Counted from the first letter of the stretch, positions 17,828-26,718 are shown. The stretch: 49,531 nucleotides of DNA from Ruminococcus sp. (GCA_020024635.1 JAHHTL010000013.1:1-49531), one strand, 5' to 3'. Numbers and translations: made by a program. Notes: generated by a model not told the origin, from the sequence alone.

Positions 17828-19237
17828 TTAGTATAATTCCATTAATTGGTTTGATATTTCACTCACATTCTCATCTCTTGTATTGATAATTACGATAGAA
17901 GTTCCATTATTGGCAAACTTTTTTATATGCGATTTAACAATAGAAACACCATTTGCATCACATAAAGCAAACGGCTCATACATAATCATGACCTTGGGAT
18001 TATATATGTGCCATCTTTCTAACGTAACATTTATGATGTCATTTATGTCCAATTCATCTATTTTTAGATTTGGATCAATTTTACTATCCCAAAGGTTTTC
18101 CATTAGAACATTTGTAAGTTTTTTAGCATTTAACACAAAATCCCAAAAAGAAAACTTTGACAACGAAGGCATCAGTAAATTTTCCACTACTGACATAGTT
18201 CTAAATAACTCTTTTTTACTACCCAGTTGTTTTATAGAAACAATTTTTTCTCTCGTAAAAAACGCTTTATCTCTTCTGTTAAATTTGCTGGAATCCGTGA
18301 TATATTCTACTCCGCTGTCATTTACTCTTCCGGATAATTCATTGAATATACGTTCCTTTTCCTTTTTGTTTAAAATTAAAAATGTTACAATATTTCCCTT
18401 AAAAAAATCAAATTCTTCCTGTGTTCCCAACTTTAGTCCTCTTACTTTATACACCACTTTATTTATTTGCAATTTCTTTTTTTCGTCGGAATACCTATTA
18501 TGTAACATTTTTTCCTCTTTCGTTCCGAACAAATATTTCTGCATCTGTGAAAGATCTTTTATATATTCTTTCTTGCATTTTTTTACTATAATACCATCTT
18601 TAAATATCACATATTGATCTGCCAACGCAGAAACAACTGTATCGGAATTACTATCTACTATTACAGACATTTTTTCTGAAATTACAGTTTTGATCACTTC
18701 GGAAAATTTATGGATTGCTTCATAGTCCATACCATCAAAGTCATCTTGTATAATAACGATCTTTGCCCCTGTTTCACGCGCTTTAATCATATCCATAACT
18801 CTCTTTTCAAGTTCTGTAAGATCCTCTATTCTTTTGGTAACATCAATGGTTATAGAAAATTTTTCAAAAGTACGTCTCGCTCGATCCACGATTCCTTTTT
18901 CTCCCCTTATCCTGTCTTTCCAACTAGAATCCACAAGGTAAAGATATTCTGCAACATTCCAATTTTTTATGTTATAATTACCACTTTCTATTAGATATAC
19001 CCTTTTCCCTAGATCGCAGACACTTCGTTTTTCGCCATCTACATAAATCTTAATGTTTCTATTTTCTGCCATTTCTTTTCCAGATAGCAATCTAAGAAGT
19101 ACTTCTTTTCCCGAACGAGTAAGTCCTAAAAAAGCAACCCTTTCTCCTTCTAAAATAAAGAATGAAATGTTTTTTAATTTAATTTTAATATCAGAATCAT
19201 AATTCAAATTATGGATCCTTAGAATTTCTTTTTTCAT
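17828..19237 (-). CDS. Degenerate RbsA-like tandem ATPase (pseudo-ATPase)
   Basis: This 469-residue protein has the overall two-domain layout of sugar importer ATPases but not the catalytic residues. The first Walker A is GLTRSGKE (38-45), with Glu where Ser/Thr belongs. The LSGGQ position reads DLTELEKRV. Walker B reads IVIIQDDFD without the catalytic Glu, and the H-loop His is missing (VIVDSNSD). The second half has no Walker A (FLILNKKEKERIF) and a damaged Walker B (VMIMYEPFALCD). The frame is intact over 1.4 kb, so it is maintained. It sits between the histidine kinase and the binding-protein gene. I infer a regulatory partner that links the importer to the kinase rather than a transport motor. 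Its AT content is higher than that of the real ATPase. Confidence 0.8.
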   Translation of the reverse strand: MKKEILRIHNLNYDSDIKIKLKNISFFILEGERVAFLGLTRSGKEVLLRLLSGKEMAENRNIKIYVDGEKRSVCDLGKRVYLIESGNYNIKNWNVAEYLYLVDSSWKDRIRGEKGIVDRARRTFEKFSITIDVTKRIEDLTELEKRVMDMIKARETGAKIVIIQDDFDGMDYEAIHKFSEVIKTVISEKMSVIVDSNSDTVVSALADQYVIFKDGIIVKKCKKEYIKDLSQMQKYLFGTKEEKMLHNRYSDEKKKLQINKVVYKVRGLKLGTQEEFDFFKGNIVTFLILNKKEKERIFNELSGRVNDSGVEYITDSSKFNRRDKAFFTREKIVSIKQLGSKKELFRTMSVVENLLMPSLSKFSFWDFVLNAKKLTNVLMENLWDSKIDPNLKIDELDINDIINVTLERWHIYNPKVMIMYEPFALCDANGVSIVKSHIKKFANNGTSIVIINTRDENVSEISNQLMELY

Positions 19238-19259
19238 CGTGTAACTTTATGACTCTCCC

Positions 19260-20252
19260 CTATGTTTTTACCGGAATCGTTATCTCAACATCTGTCCCAA
19301 GCCCTAACGTGCTATAGACATTAACCCCGTACTCCTCCCCAAATAACAATTGGATACGTTTATGAATATTAGACAACGCTATCCCAGTATTTCTTTGATT
19401 TCCAGTATGTTTCTCTTCCATATGCAGATCTTGTGATCGAATATGCTCATTTAATTTACTTAATTTTTCTTTTTCTATCCCTTTACCATTATCTGATATT
19501 GTAATGATAAGATTAACCTCCGTAACGATAATTTCGATTATTACATTTCCATTTTCAAGACAGTCCTGCAATCCATGGACTATTGAATTTTCAACTACTG
19601 GCTGAATGATAAGACGTGGAATATAAAAATCATATGCATTTTTATCCTTTTCCTCTATAATAATCTCCATGCGAAAACGATTATTAAATCGATACCTTTG
19701 AATTTTCATATAATTATTGATATTTGCAAGTTCTTCTCTTAAAGTAACAAGACTTCCTTTTTTACTAATGCTATATCTAAAAAATGAACCTAAAGCCTCT
19801 ACCATACCCGCAATTTCATCATTATCATCCATAAGTGCCTGTCCACGGATGGATTCCAACGTATTATACAAAAAATGCGGATTAATTTGGCTTTGAAGAG
19901 CTGTAAGTTCCGTCTGTTTATTGAACATTTGAACGGAACTTTTCCTTATGCTTTTACTTGTATAATGAGATATAATCTCTGTTAACTGCTGTATATACGG
20001 TATAGATCCTGAAAGTTTTTTTAAATCATCCTCATCAATCTGATTATCTAAAGCTTTTTTCAATACCTTTTCAAACTTATTTAAAGGTACGATATATTTC
20101 TTTACGGCAACCACCATTAGACCAATCCGAATAAAAAATAATATTAAAATATCTTTAAACCGTAATCCTTGCACATATAAACCACCTAGCACAAGCAAAC
20201 ATATAAGGAACTCAGCAATAAAATAATTTTTTAACGATCCGGCATTTTTCAT
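19260..20252 (-). CDS. LytS/YesM-type sensor histidine kinase with minimal sensor
   Basis: The product has 330 residues and a GGAG ribosome site. Two TM helices (about 11-28 and 33-51) are joined by a loop of only a few residues, so there is no extracellular ligand domain. His126 in QINPHFLYN is the phosphorylated residue of the His_kinase/YesM family. The ATPase domain has the N-box VVENSIVHGL and the G-box DNGKGIE. YesM kinases usually carry a large extracytoplasmic domain, and this one lacks it. The signal must therefore come through the membrane or through a partner, and the pseudo-ATPase encoded next is the obvious candidate. Confidence 0.88.
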   Translation of the reverse strand: MKNAGSLKNYFIAEFLICLLVLGGLYVQGLRFKDILILFFIRIGLMVVAVKKYIVPLNKFEKVLKKALDNQIDEDDLKKLSGSIPYIQQLTEIISHYTSKSIRKSSVQMFNKQTELTALQSQINPHFLYNTLESIRGQALMDDNDEIAGMVEALGSFFRYSISKKGSLVTLREELANINNYMKIQRYRFNNRFRMEIIIEEKDKNAYDFYIPRLIIQPVVENSIVHGLQDCLENGNVIIEIIVTEVNLIITISDNGKGIEKEKLSKLNEHIRSQDLHMEEKHTGNQRNTGIALSNIHKRIQLLFGEEYGVNVYSTLGLGTDVEITIPVKT

Positions 20253-20264
20253 ATATATTTTCTC

Positions 20265-21872
20265 CTATGAATGTAGCTTTCTATACAATGCGGGCTTTAC
20301 CCCAACAATTTTTGTAAAGGCCTGACTAAAATATCTGGAATCTTTATATCCAACAAGATCTGCAATGGCAACTATTGTTTCATTTGTATTACAAAGCAAT
20401 TCTTTCGCTTTTTCTATTCTTACTTTTGTAAGATAAGCGCTAAAATTAATTCCCATTTCTTTTTTAAATAAGACGCTAAAATAAACTGGATTCAAACCTA
20501 CTATTTCTGCAAAATCCTCCAGCACTATTTTTTCCCAATAATGCTCCTCTATATATTTTTGTGCCTCCCTTATTGGCTTAGATGATTTCGCTTCCATCGC
20601 TTCCTTTGTTTCATCTATAATCTCACCCAGACAGGTTTTTAGAACATTTTTAAGTAAATCTATGGAATAACAATGTTGACATTTTAATCGGATGTTTTTA
20701 ACCATAAGCGATATTTTATCCAGTTGAATTTCTGTTTTATCAAAGAAAATTGTCAAAAGTTCATCTGCTAGATCATAACAAAAAGAAAAATCTATGTTTG
20801 GTGTTAAGAGTATAGCGTCATAGATCTCATCAATTGTATTTTCTAACTTTTTTCTCGAATAGGTGGACATACTGTGGAACAATTTCTCTTTATTTTTTTC
20901 TATTATTCTGCGTAATTCTTCTTGTGTATTGGATACCATAATAGAATCTGCGTATATAAGTCGTCCTGTACCTAATTTTATCCGTGCACAAACTGCTTTA
21001 TTTGATTCTTTTATTGTAAAACGTATGTCCGAAAAATCAGTTCTTTCAGTTCCAACACCGATCGTCACTTCATACTGCTCAAATCCCATTAGATATTTGT
21101 TTGTTTCAGACAAAATTTCGTTTATTTTATTTCTAATTTCTTTACTCTTAATACAATCATAATTAAATAAACCATAGATATGTAAATTTTCTTTTTCACA
21201 AAGTAGTACCTCATTGACTTCTGGTTTTAAAATTTCATCTACCATTGATATGATTTTTTCTACGGTAAGTTTATCCTGCTTAAAATCATATACATTGTAA
21301 TCCACATAATCTAATTTCATGCAGATTCCTATATACATCTCTCCCTCTAATCGAACTTTTCCATCATTTATATCAAATCTATCTTCTTGATCTATTATAT
21401 TTTTAAGAAAATCTCTTTTGATTATATGCCGACTTTCAGAAATGGTTTTCTGCATTTCTATGGTTTCTACCGATTGGTTATAATTCTTTGAAATGTTAGC
21501 GGAAATTTTTCCCAAAATTTCGTTAATTTGTTTTTCATTTATTGGTTTCAGAAGATAATCCTCAACCCCATACTGAAGTGCTTTATGAGCATATTCAAAT
21601 TCTTTGTATCCACTCACTACCACAAATTTGATATCTTTCTTTAATTTTTTTACCATTCCGATCATATCTAACCCCGAAATTTTGGGCATTCGTATATCTG
21701 TGATAATAACGTCTACCTGATCATTCTTGACTATTTCTAATGCTTTTTCGCAATGATCTACGGTGTCTATACATTCCATATTAACTTCATTCCAATGAAT
21801 TAATTTTTTTATCAACATTCCTATTCTAAATTCATCATCAACAATTAATACTCTCCATTTTTTGTTCTGCAT
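20265..21872 (-). CDS. YesN-type response regulator with AraC DNA-binding domain
   Basis: The product has 535 residues from the ATG at 21872, which follows AAAGGA. The longer start at 21899 lies in a T-run with no ribosome site. The receiver domain (1-120) has Asp12/Asp13 and phospho-acceptor Asp59 in ITDIRMP. A long middle region without a recognised motif spans about 125-430. A C-terminal AraC helix-turn-helix pair (about 435-535) contains FAEIVGLNPVYFSVLFKKE. It is paired with the kinase 12 bases downstream and probably activates the importer promoter at 17760-17788. Confidence 0.92.
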   Translation of the reverse strand: MQNKKWRVLIVDDEFRIGMLIKKLIHWNEVNMECIDTVDHCEKALEIVKNDQVDVIITDIRMPKISGLDMIGMVKKLKKDIKFVVVSGYKEFEYAHKALQYGVEDYLLKPINEKQINEILGKISANISKNYNQSVETIEMQKTISESRHIIKRDFLKNIIDQEDRFDINDGKVRLEGEMYIGICMKLDYVDYNVYDFKQDKLTVEKIISMVDEILKPEVNEVLLCEKENLHIYGLFNYDCIKSKEIRNKINEILSETNKYLMGFEQYEVTIGVGTERTDFSDIRFTIKESNKAVCARIKLGTGRLIYADSIMVSNTQEELRRIIEKNKEKLFHSMSTYSRKKLENTIDEIYDAILLTPNIDFSFCYDLADELLTIFFDKTEIQLDKISLMVKNIRLKCQHCYSIDLLKNVLKTCLGEIIDETKEAMEAKSSKPIREAQKYIEEHYWEKIVLEDFAEIVGLNPVYFSVLFKKEMGINFSAYLTKVRIEKAKELLCNTNETIVAIADLVGYKDSRYFSQAFTKIVGVKPALYRKLHS

Positions 21873-21901
21873 TTTATTTTCCTTTTCTTTATTTCTCATA
21901 A

Positions 21902-21930
21902 AAAAAGGGGGCTTTTTACAGTCCCTTTTT
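21902..21930 (-). terminator. Leader hairpin with T-run before the YesN gene
   Basis: An 8-bp stem AAAAAGGG/CCCTTTTT with a 13-base loop is followed on the minus strand by more T residues, 30 bases before the YesN start. It may attenuate the regulator transcript. The A/T pairs at its base make the call uncertain and it could also be read on the plus strand. Confidence 0.45.
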
Positions 21931-22361
21931 AACGTTCCTTATCATATTTCATTCATTTAAGTATTATTTAGCATTTAATTTTTCGTAAGTCAAATAACAG
22001 AATTCTCGTTTTTGAATCAAAAGTAACACTTGTATTAAAAATGTTAGTTTTAACAAAATCTTCTTTTTCCCCATATAACTCATACTCTTTTTTATTTTTT
22101 TCAAAATCCCATTTGTTTTTTCACAGCATAACTAACAAATTACAAGCTCCCTTTTTGTTACTTTCTCATAAAAATAAAATTTTTAGAATTTCGGTTATAA
22201 AATACCCCCTAAGTAGATTTTGGTTATTTACCTTGTCTACTTAGGGGGTATCCTATCAAACTTCCATCCTCATTGATTTCTTCTTATCCTAGATCTGATC
22301 CACAACTACATAGGCAATGCTCCTACCAAGGTCGACACACCTATACGAAAAGCGCATTGCA
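21931..22361. other. Non-coding gap between YesN and GntR genes
   Basis: No gene is convincing here. The stretch is very AT-rich. It contains the GntR terminator at 22202-22251, and a possible YesN promoter with TTGACT at 21988-21993 on the minus strand but no good -10. A 7-bp inverted repeat GCAATGC/GCATTGC near 22313-22357 has a loop of about 30 bases and no assigned role. Confidence 0.4.
22202..22251 (-). terminator. Terminator of the nucleoside operon
   Basis: A perfect 16-bp inverted repeat (22202-22217 with 22236-22251) contains a GGGGG/CCCCC core and an 18-base loop. On the minus strand it is followed by TTTTAT. It lies 111 bases beyond the GntR stop and ends the operon. Confidence 0.85.
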
Positions 22362-23090
22362 TTATGTTCTCACTTGATCAATATAGAATTTAAACTTATC
22401 CGTTCTATAATAACATTTAAAATATTCCATCGGGATTTCTTTGCCATTTACTACGCCTGATGTTACGCAACGAAACAAAATAATCGGAGATCCTTCCTCA
22501 ACGTCCAAATATTCCGCAATATCATCTCTCGCCAATATTGCTTCCATCGTCCTTCTAGCTTTGGTAATCTTTACTCCATACTTTTCTTGAATCGTCGAAT
22601 ACAACGACTCTTGATCAAAGGAGTATCGATCTAACTCTGGGAATAATTTTTCTGGCAAATAGGTAACTGTATAGTTTAATGGCTCATGATCTGCGTAAAG
22701 AATTCTTCCTAATTGATATACATTATCATCTTTTGTGAGTTCTAGAACTTTTGCCCTTTTTGCATCCGCCTTTTTCAACTCAAACAACATAATCTTCTTA
22801 CTCGGAGTCATTCCTAAACGAATCACATCTTCTGTGCAGCTTGTAATGGAGATCAAATCACTTCCACCACACTCTTCTTTTACATAAGTTCCCTTTCCCT
22901 GAATCTTATATAAATATCCCTCATTCACAAGTTCATCAATGGCTTTTCTTACAGTAATCCTACTCATCTGATAAATCTCCATCAATTCTCGTTCACTTGG
23001 AATGGGCTGACCTGATGTAAATTCTTCATTGTCAATTTTCTCAATGATGATATTTTTCAGCAGATAATATTTTGGCACTCTAGGTTCCAT
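22362..23090 (-). CDS. GntR/HutC-family transcriptional regulator
   Basis: The product has 242 residues; the ATG at 23090 follows AAAGGAG. The winged helix-turn-helix (about 1-75) includes IPSERELMEIYQMSRITVRK and GYLYKIQGKGTYV. The UTRA effector-binding domain fills about 85-242. HutC-type regulators are usually repressors released by a pathway intermediate. As last gene of the nucleoside operon, with its own promoter, it probably controls that operon. The palindrome at 33029-33044 is its best candidate operator here. The effector is unknown, perhaps a sugar phosphate or nucleoside. Confidence 0.9.
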   Translation of the reverse strand: MEPRVPKYYLLKNIIIEKIDNEEFTSGQPIPSERELMEIYQMSRITVRKAIDELVNEGYLYKIQGKGTYVKEECGGSDLISITSCTEDVIRLGMTPSKKIMLFELKKADAKRAKVLELTKDDNVYQLGRILYADHEPLNYTVTYLPEKLFPELDRYSFDQESLYSTIQEKYGVKITKARRTMEAILARDDIAEYLDVEEGSPIILFRCVTSGVVNGKEIPMEYFKCYYRTDKFKFYIDQVRT

Positions 23091-23154
23091 AATTTCTCCT
23101 TTCCATTGGTTGAAATATTTTCCTACCAAATTTCCAAGCTTCGCTCTTTCTACA

Positions 23155-23183
23155 ATTATATTATACCTGTTCTAAATAAACAA
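23155..23183 (-). promoter_or_regulatory. Internal promoter of the GntR gene
   Basis: The minus strand has TTGTTT (23178-23183) and TATAAT (23155-23160) with a 17-base spacer, in the 138-base gap between the TrpA-like gene and the GntR gene. It would keep the regulator expressed when the operon is off. Confidence 0.6.
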
Positions 23184-23228
23184 GCGTGAATTCTTCTCTG
23201 CGTACAGCCTAATAAACTTCTTCTTGTT

Positions 23229-23951
23229 TTACTTGCATTGAGCCCTGAATTCTTTGATTTTTTCTTTCATTGCCGGAATATCACCATGTAATTTTAAAAT
23301 GGTACTTCCAACAAATGCAGCATCTGCCCCTGCATCTTTTACCATTTTAATATCTTCTGGTGCATGCACCCCCACTCCACAATAAATTGGGCGGTCAATT
23401 CCACATTCTCTTAAGTATCCAATTCCATCTTTTAATGTTGGATAGTCCTCATTTTTCTCCTGTCCTTCATACGGTTTTGCCTGAAGATACACAAATCCAT
23501 TGGATTGTTTCGCCTGTTCAATTTCCTCCTTTGGAAGATGATACTGCACATAACAAGATACTTTTAACCCTGCTTTTATGATCTCATCTTTTATTTTATT
23601 TCCTCTAAGTCCAACAAGCAAAATATCTTTTAACTCATGTTCAAGACAAAAGTCAATAAATTTCCTTACCCCAATTTCTTCTACTGTACTTTCATATGCA
23701 AGAACAAGAAGCTGTACATCTGGTAATGTTTTTTTTATGGTAACAATGGAGTCCATATATTTTGTATAATCATCACATGCTTCCAATGCTTTTTCCATGC
23801 GTTTTGCAAGAAACTCACTTTCCAAAAAAGGATCTCTGGACGGAAAATCAACCTCTAGCATCTTGCAACCTGCATCTGCATACTCCATTGCCATTTTATA
23901 GCTTGATTCAATTGTTGGATATCCATTTGATAAATATAAAATAACTTCCAT
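23229..23951 (-). CDS. TrpA-like TIM-barrel protein, probable aldolase/lyase
   Basis: This 240-residue protein has the tryptophan synthase alpha fold. MLEVDFPSRDP (31-41) matches the TrpA active-site region, with Glu33 at the place of the catalytic Glu. The catalytic Asp position is Glu44 and the following Gly-Pro is lost. The C-terminal phosphate-binding turn is GADAAFVGSTILK. No trpB or other trp gene is near. I infer a relative that binds a phosphorylated sugar and performs a retro-aldol or isomerase step in the nucleoside pathway. AAAGGAG supports the start, 5 bases after the Fe-ADH gene. Confidence 0.7.
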   Translation of the reverse strand: MEVILYLSNGYPTIESSYKMAMEYADAGCKMLEVDFPSRDPFLESEFLAKRMEKALEACDDYTKYMDSIVTIKKTLPDVQLLVLAYESTVEEIGVRKFIDFCLEHELKDILLVGLRGNKIKDEIIKAGLKVSCYVQYHLPKEEIEQAKQSNGFVYLQAKPYEGQEKNEDYPTLKDGIGYLRECGIDRPIYCGVGVHAPEDIKMVKDAGADAAFVGSTILKLHGDIPAMKEKIKEFRAQCK

Positions 23952-23956
23952 TCGTT

Positions 23957-25105
23957 TTACTCTCCTTTATATGCTTTCATAAATAATGTTTCAAATTCCT
24001 CTACAGAAGGAATGATTGGATTCGTTTTTGTACAACCATCCGCTTTTGCAACAGGTGCCATCTGTGCAACTGCATCCATGTAAGCTTTCTCATCTGAAAT
24101 AACTTCTGAAAATGAAGCCGGAATCCCGATTTTTTTATTTAATTCTTCAATTGCGGCTCCAAGATCCTGCACACCTAATTTTTCAGCAATTCTTGTATAT
24201 ACCGCTTTTCCTTCTTCGGAAGCACTATTGTAGCGGACAATGTAAGGAAGAAGAATCGCATCCGCCAATCCATGAGAAACATGGAAATAACTTCCCACTG
24301 TATGGGCCATAGAATGTACAATTCCCAAAGAAACATTCGTGAACGCAATTCCTGCTATCATAGAAGCCTGCAACATATATTCTCTTGCCTTCCTGTCAGT
24401 TCCATTTTCACATGCGATTGGAAGATATTGAAAAATATCGATCACAGCCTGCGTTGCAAGAATATCAGACAGATAATTTGCTCTGTTTGATGCGAGTGCT
24501 TCTAAAGCATGTGTCAACGCATCCATTCCTGTTTCTGCTGTAATTTTTGCCGGCATAGAAACTGTTACTTCTGGATCACAGATTGCAATATCCGGCATCA
24601 TTTCCATGTTACCGATTCCATGTTTCATTCCTGTTTCATCCTCTGAAATCACAATCGAACGTGAAACTTCACTGGCTGTCCCACTTGTGGAAGGAATACA
24701 GCATAATCTTGCTTTCTGGTGAAGCTTTGGAAAGGGATTTGGAGGAAGGACCTCTTCAATTTTCGTAAGTTCTGGATGTTCATAATAAATCCACATTCCT
24801 TTTGCCGCATCCATGGCAGAACCCCCGCCTAGTCCTACAATCAGATCTGGTTCAAATTCCAACATTTCTTTTGCACCACGAAGCACCGTTTTAAAAGATG
24901 GATCTGGTTCTACACCGGAAACTACTCTGGTGTCTGCTCCTGCCTCATGGAAATACGCTTCTACTTTCGCAAGCATTCCACTTCTTTCCATACTTTTTCC
25001 ACCCACTACAATCGTTACTTTCTTTGCATTCATTGTTTTGATATATTCTAGGCATCCCTCTCCGAACATTAATTCGCTTCCTGCCATTTTCATTGGTCTC
25101 ATCAT
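23957..25105 (-). CDS. Iron-containing alcohol dehydrogenase
   Basis: This 382-residue NAD(P)-dependent oxidoreductase is of the Fe-ADH family. The nucleotide-binding motif is GLGGGSAMDAAKG (about 92-104). Metal ligands are in TGMDALTHALEA (Asp and His) and in VHSMAHTVGSYFHVSHGLAD (two His). Length is normal. The start follows AAAAGGAG. It lies between the BtpA-like and TrpA-like genes of the nucleoside operon, so it probably reduces or oxidises a sugar-derived aldehyde or ketone rather than fermentation alcohols. That role is inferred from position. Confidence 0.88.
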   Translation of the reverse strand: MMRPMKMAGSELMFGEGCLEYIKTMNAKKVTIVVGGKSMERSGMLAKVEAYFHEAGADTRVVSGVEPDPSFKTVLRGAKEMLEFEPDLIVGLGGGSAMDAAKGMWIYYEHPELTKIEEVLPPNPFPKLHQKARLCCIPSTSGTASEVSRSIVISEDETGMKHGIGNMEMMPDIAICDPEVTVSMPAKITAETGMDALTHALEALASNRANYLSDILATQAVIDIFQYLPIACENGTDRKAREYMLQASMIAGIAFTNVSLGIVHSMAHTVGSYFHVSHGLADAILLPYIVRYNSASEEGKAVYTRIAEKLGVQDLGAAIEELNKKIGIPASFSEVISDEKAYMDAVAQMAPVAKADGCTKTNPIIPSVEEFETLFMKAYKGE

Positions 25106-25134
25106 AATGATACACTCCTTTTATTTTCATTTTG

Positions 25135-25923
25135 TTATCGTAATGCATCCAACACTTTTTTCACCAAATCGTAAGAAATGGGATTGCTTATAATTCCCCC
25201 TTCTTTTAAGCTGGACCCGATAATCGCCCCATCTGCAATCGTTAACTGTTCTTTTATATTTTCTGCCTTGACGCCACTTCCTGCAAATACCGGTACTTTT
25301 ACCACTTTCTTTACTCTTTTAATGAGATCTAACGGTGTTTCCTCTCCCATCTGTGTACCCGTTACAATAATCCCATCTGCACCATTACTTGCCGCTTCTA
25401 TTGCTGATTGCTCAATACTGATATTGGGAAGTAACATATGTGCATGTTTTACTTGAACATCTGCAATCACTTTCATGTCTTCTTTTCCCATGGCCTTACG
25501 GTAATCCATACATTGCTTTGCACATGGTTTGATCACTCCGTCTGTAAATAAAACCGTATCCACAAAGACTGGCACTCGAATAAAAGAAGCGCCTGTAATA
25601 GAAGCAATTGCAATATTGGCTTCACAATCATTAAATGCTGCATCCACTCCAACTGGAATATTTACTGCATTTTTGACTTCCATTGTAGCCGCTGTAAGCG
25701 CTGCAATTTGCGCTTTATTTAACGTTGCTGAAAAGGGAGTATCCCCCATATTTTCTACAATTACTGCGTCTACCCCTGCTTTTTCAAGTGTCAGTGCATC
25801 CAAAACTGCTTGATCTAGTATTTTCTGGTAATCGCCATCAAATCCTGCCGTTGTAGGAAGTGGAAGACAATGTACCATGCCAATTACTGTTTGTGATCCT
25901 TCTGTAAATAGTTCTCTAGCCAT
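25135..25923 (-). CDS. BtpA/SgcQ family TIM-barrel protein
   Basis: This 262-residue protein has the family's N-terminal IGMVHCLPLPTT and the acidic VIVENMGDTPF segment. VPVFAGSGVKAENI near the C-terminus is the phosphate-binding end of a (beta/alpha)8 barrel. BtpA was named for photosystem I biogenesis and SgcQ for an uncharacterised E. coli sugar operon; the biochemical activity is not settled. In this operon it probably acts on a phosphorylated sugar or nucleoside intermediate. AAGGAGG precedes the start. Confidence 0.85.
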   Translation of the reverse strand: MARELFTEGSQTVIGMVHCLPLPTTAGFDGDYQKILDQAVLDALTLEKAGVDAVIVENMGDTPFSATLNKAQIAALTAATMEVKNAVNIPVGVDAAFNDCEANIAIASITGASFIRVPVFVDTVLFTDGVIKPCAKQCMDYRKAMGKEDMKVIADVQVKHAHMLLPNISIEQSAIEAASNGADGIIVTGTQMGEETPLDLIKRVKKVVKVPVFAGSGVKAENIKEQLTIADGAIIGSSLKEGGIISNPISYDLVKKVLDALR

Positions 25924-25943
25924 TGTTATTCCTCCTTAAAATC

Positions 25944-26702
25944 TCATGCTTTATTTTGTCTGTTATGATAATTGTAAATCCCTTCCAGTGCAACTTTGCA
26001 AAGAAGCTCTTCTGCATCTGTACGTTCTTGACCTTTTAATGTCTCTTTTAAATTTTCTAACACAGTAACAACAGTAAGAATACATGTTTTTACTCCCATT
26101 AACCGACCTAATGTGAGCATACAAGAAGATTCCATATCAATTCCTGTCACTCCTAACTTTTTTACTTCTTCAAACGTATCCGCCATGTTTCTACCAAATT
26201 CTAAAGAAAATCTGGAATCATGCATCTTGCTATAGAACCCGTCCATTGTACAGTTCAGACCATTTAGGTAGCGTTTTCCAACGCTTTCCACCGTTTCATT
26301 CATCACATTGACTAATTCGAAATCTGCAACTGCAGGATAACTTAAATCCACATAAGACTGGCTTGTCCCTTCTCTTCTCATTGCTGCTACCGGAATCATA
26401 AAGTGTCCAAGCATATCCTCTTTCATTGACATAACCGTGCCCATACGCACTGCTACTTCCATTCCCGAACCATACATTTCTTCCATGGCAATGGCTGCAG
26501 ATGGTGCTCCAATTCCTGTGGATGTTACCGTAACTTCCACCCCTTTATAAGTACCTGTATAGGTGTTGAACTCTCTTTGAAATGCCACTTTTTTTGGATG
26601 ATCCAAATATTTTTTTATCACCTCTACTCTCCATGGATCCCCAGAAAATAGCACATACTTCGCTACAGTATCTTGATCCGTTCCCAAATATAATGTACTC
26701 AT
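25944..26702 (-). CDS. Nucleoside phosphorylase (uridine phosphorylase-like)
   Basis: The product has 252 residues from the ATG at 26702, which follows AAAGGAC; a longer frame would overlap the kinase. Motifs of the NP-I family are present: LFSGDPWRVE near the start for phosphate binding, RMGTVMSM in the middle, and GIDMESSCM for ribose binding. The reaction would split a nucleoside with phosphate to a base and a sugar 1-phosphate. Its place beside a nucleoside importer and a PfkB kinase fits. The base specificity cannot be read from the sequence. Confidence 0.87.
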   Translation of the reverse strand: MSTLYLGTDQDTVAKYVLFSGDPWRVEVIKKYLDHPKKVAFQREFNTYTGTYKGVEVTVTSTGIGAPSAAIAMEEMYGSGMEVAVRMGTVMSMKEDMLGHFMIPVAAMRREGTSQSYVDLSYPAVADFELVNVMNETVESVGKRYLNGLNCTMDGFYSKMHDSRFSLEFGRNMADTFEEVKKLGVTGIDMESSCMLTLGRLMGVKTCILTVVTVLENLKETLKGQERTDAEELLCKVALEGIYNYHNRQNKA

Positions 26703-26718
26703 ATCTATGTCCTTTCTT

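Noticed and set aside
17883..18617. A 244-codon open frame on the plus strand opposite the pseudo-ATPase gene
   Set aside because: It has no ribosome site, an odd residue composition (rich in Phe, Ser and Leu) and lies wholly inside a minus-strand gene with clear homology.
17828..19237. Annotation as a pseudogene
   Set aside because: The frame is intact over 469 codons, keeps the two-domain layout and sits in a tight operon, so a maintained non-catalytic protein is more likely.
22313..22357. Inverted repeat GCAATGC/GCATTGC as a terminator or operator
   Set aside because: It is only 7 bp with a loop of about 30 bases and no T-run. A far better terminator lies at 22202-22251.
23229..23951. 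Annotation as a true tryptophan synthase alpha subunit
   Set aside because: The catalytic Asp region is changed and there is no trpB or any other trp gene.
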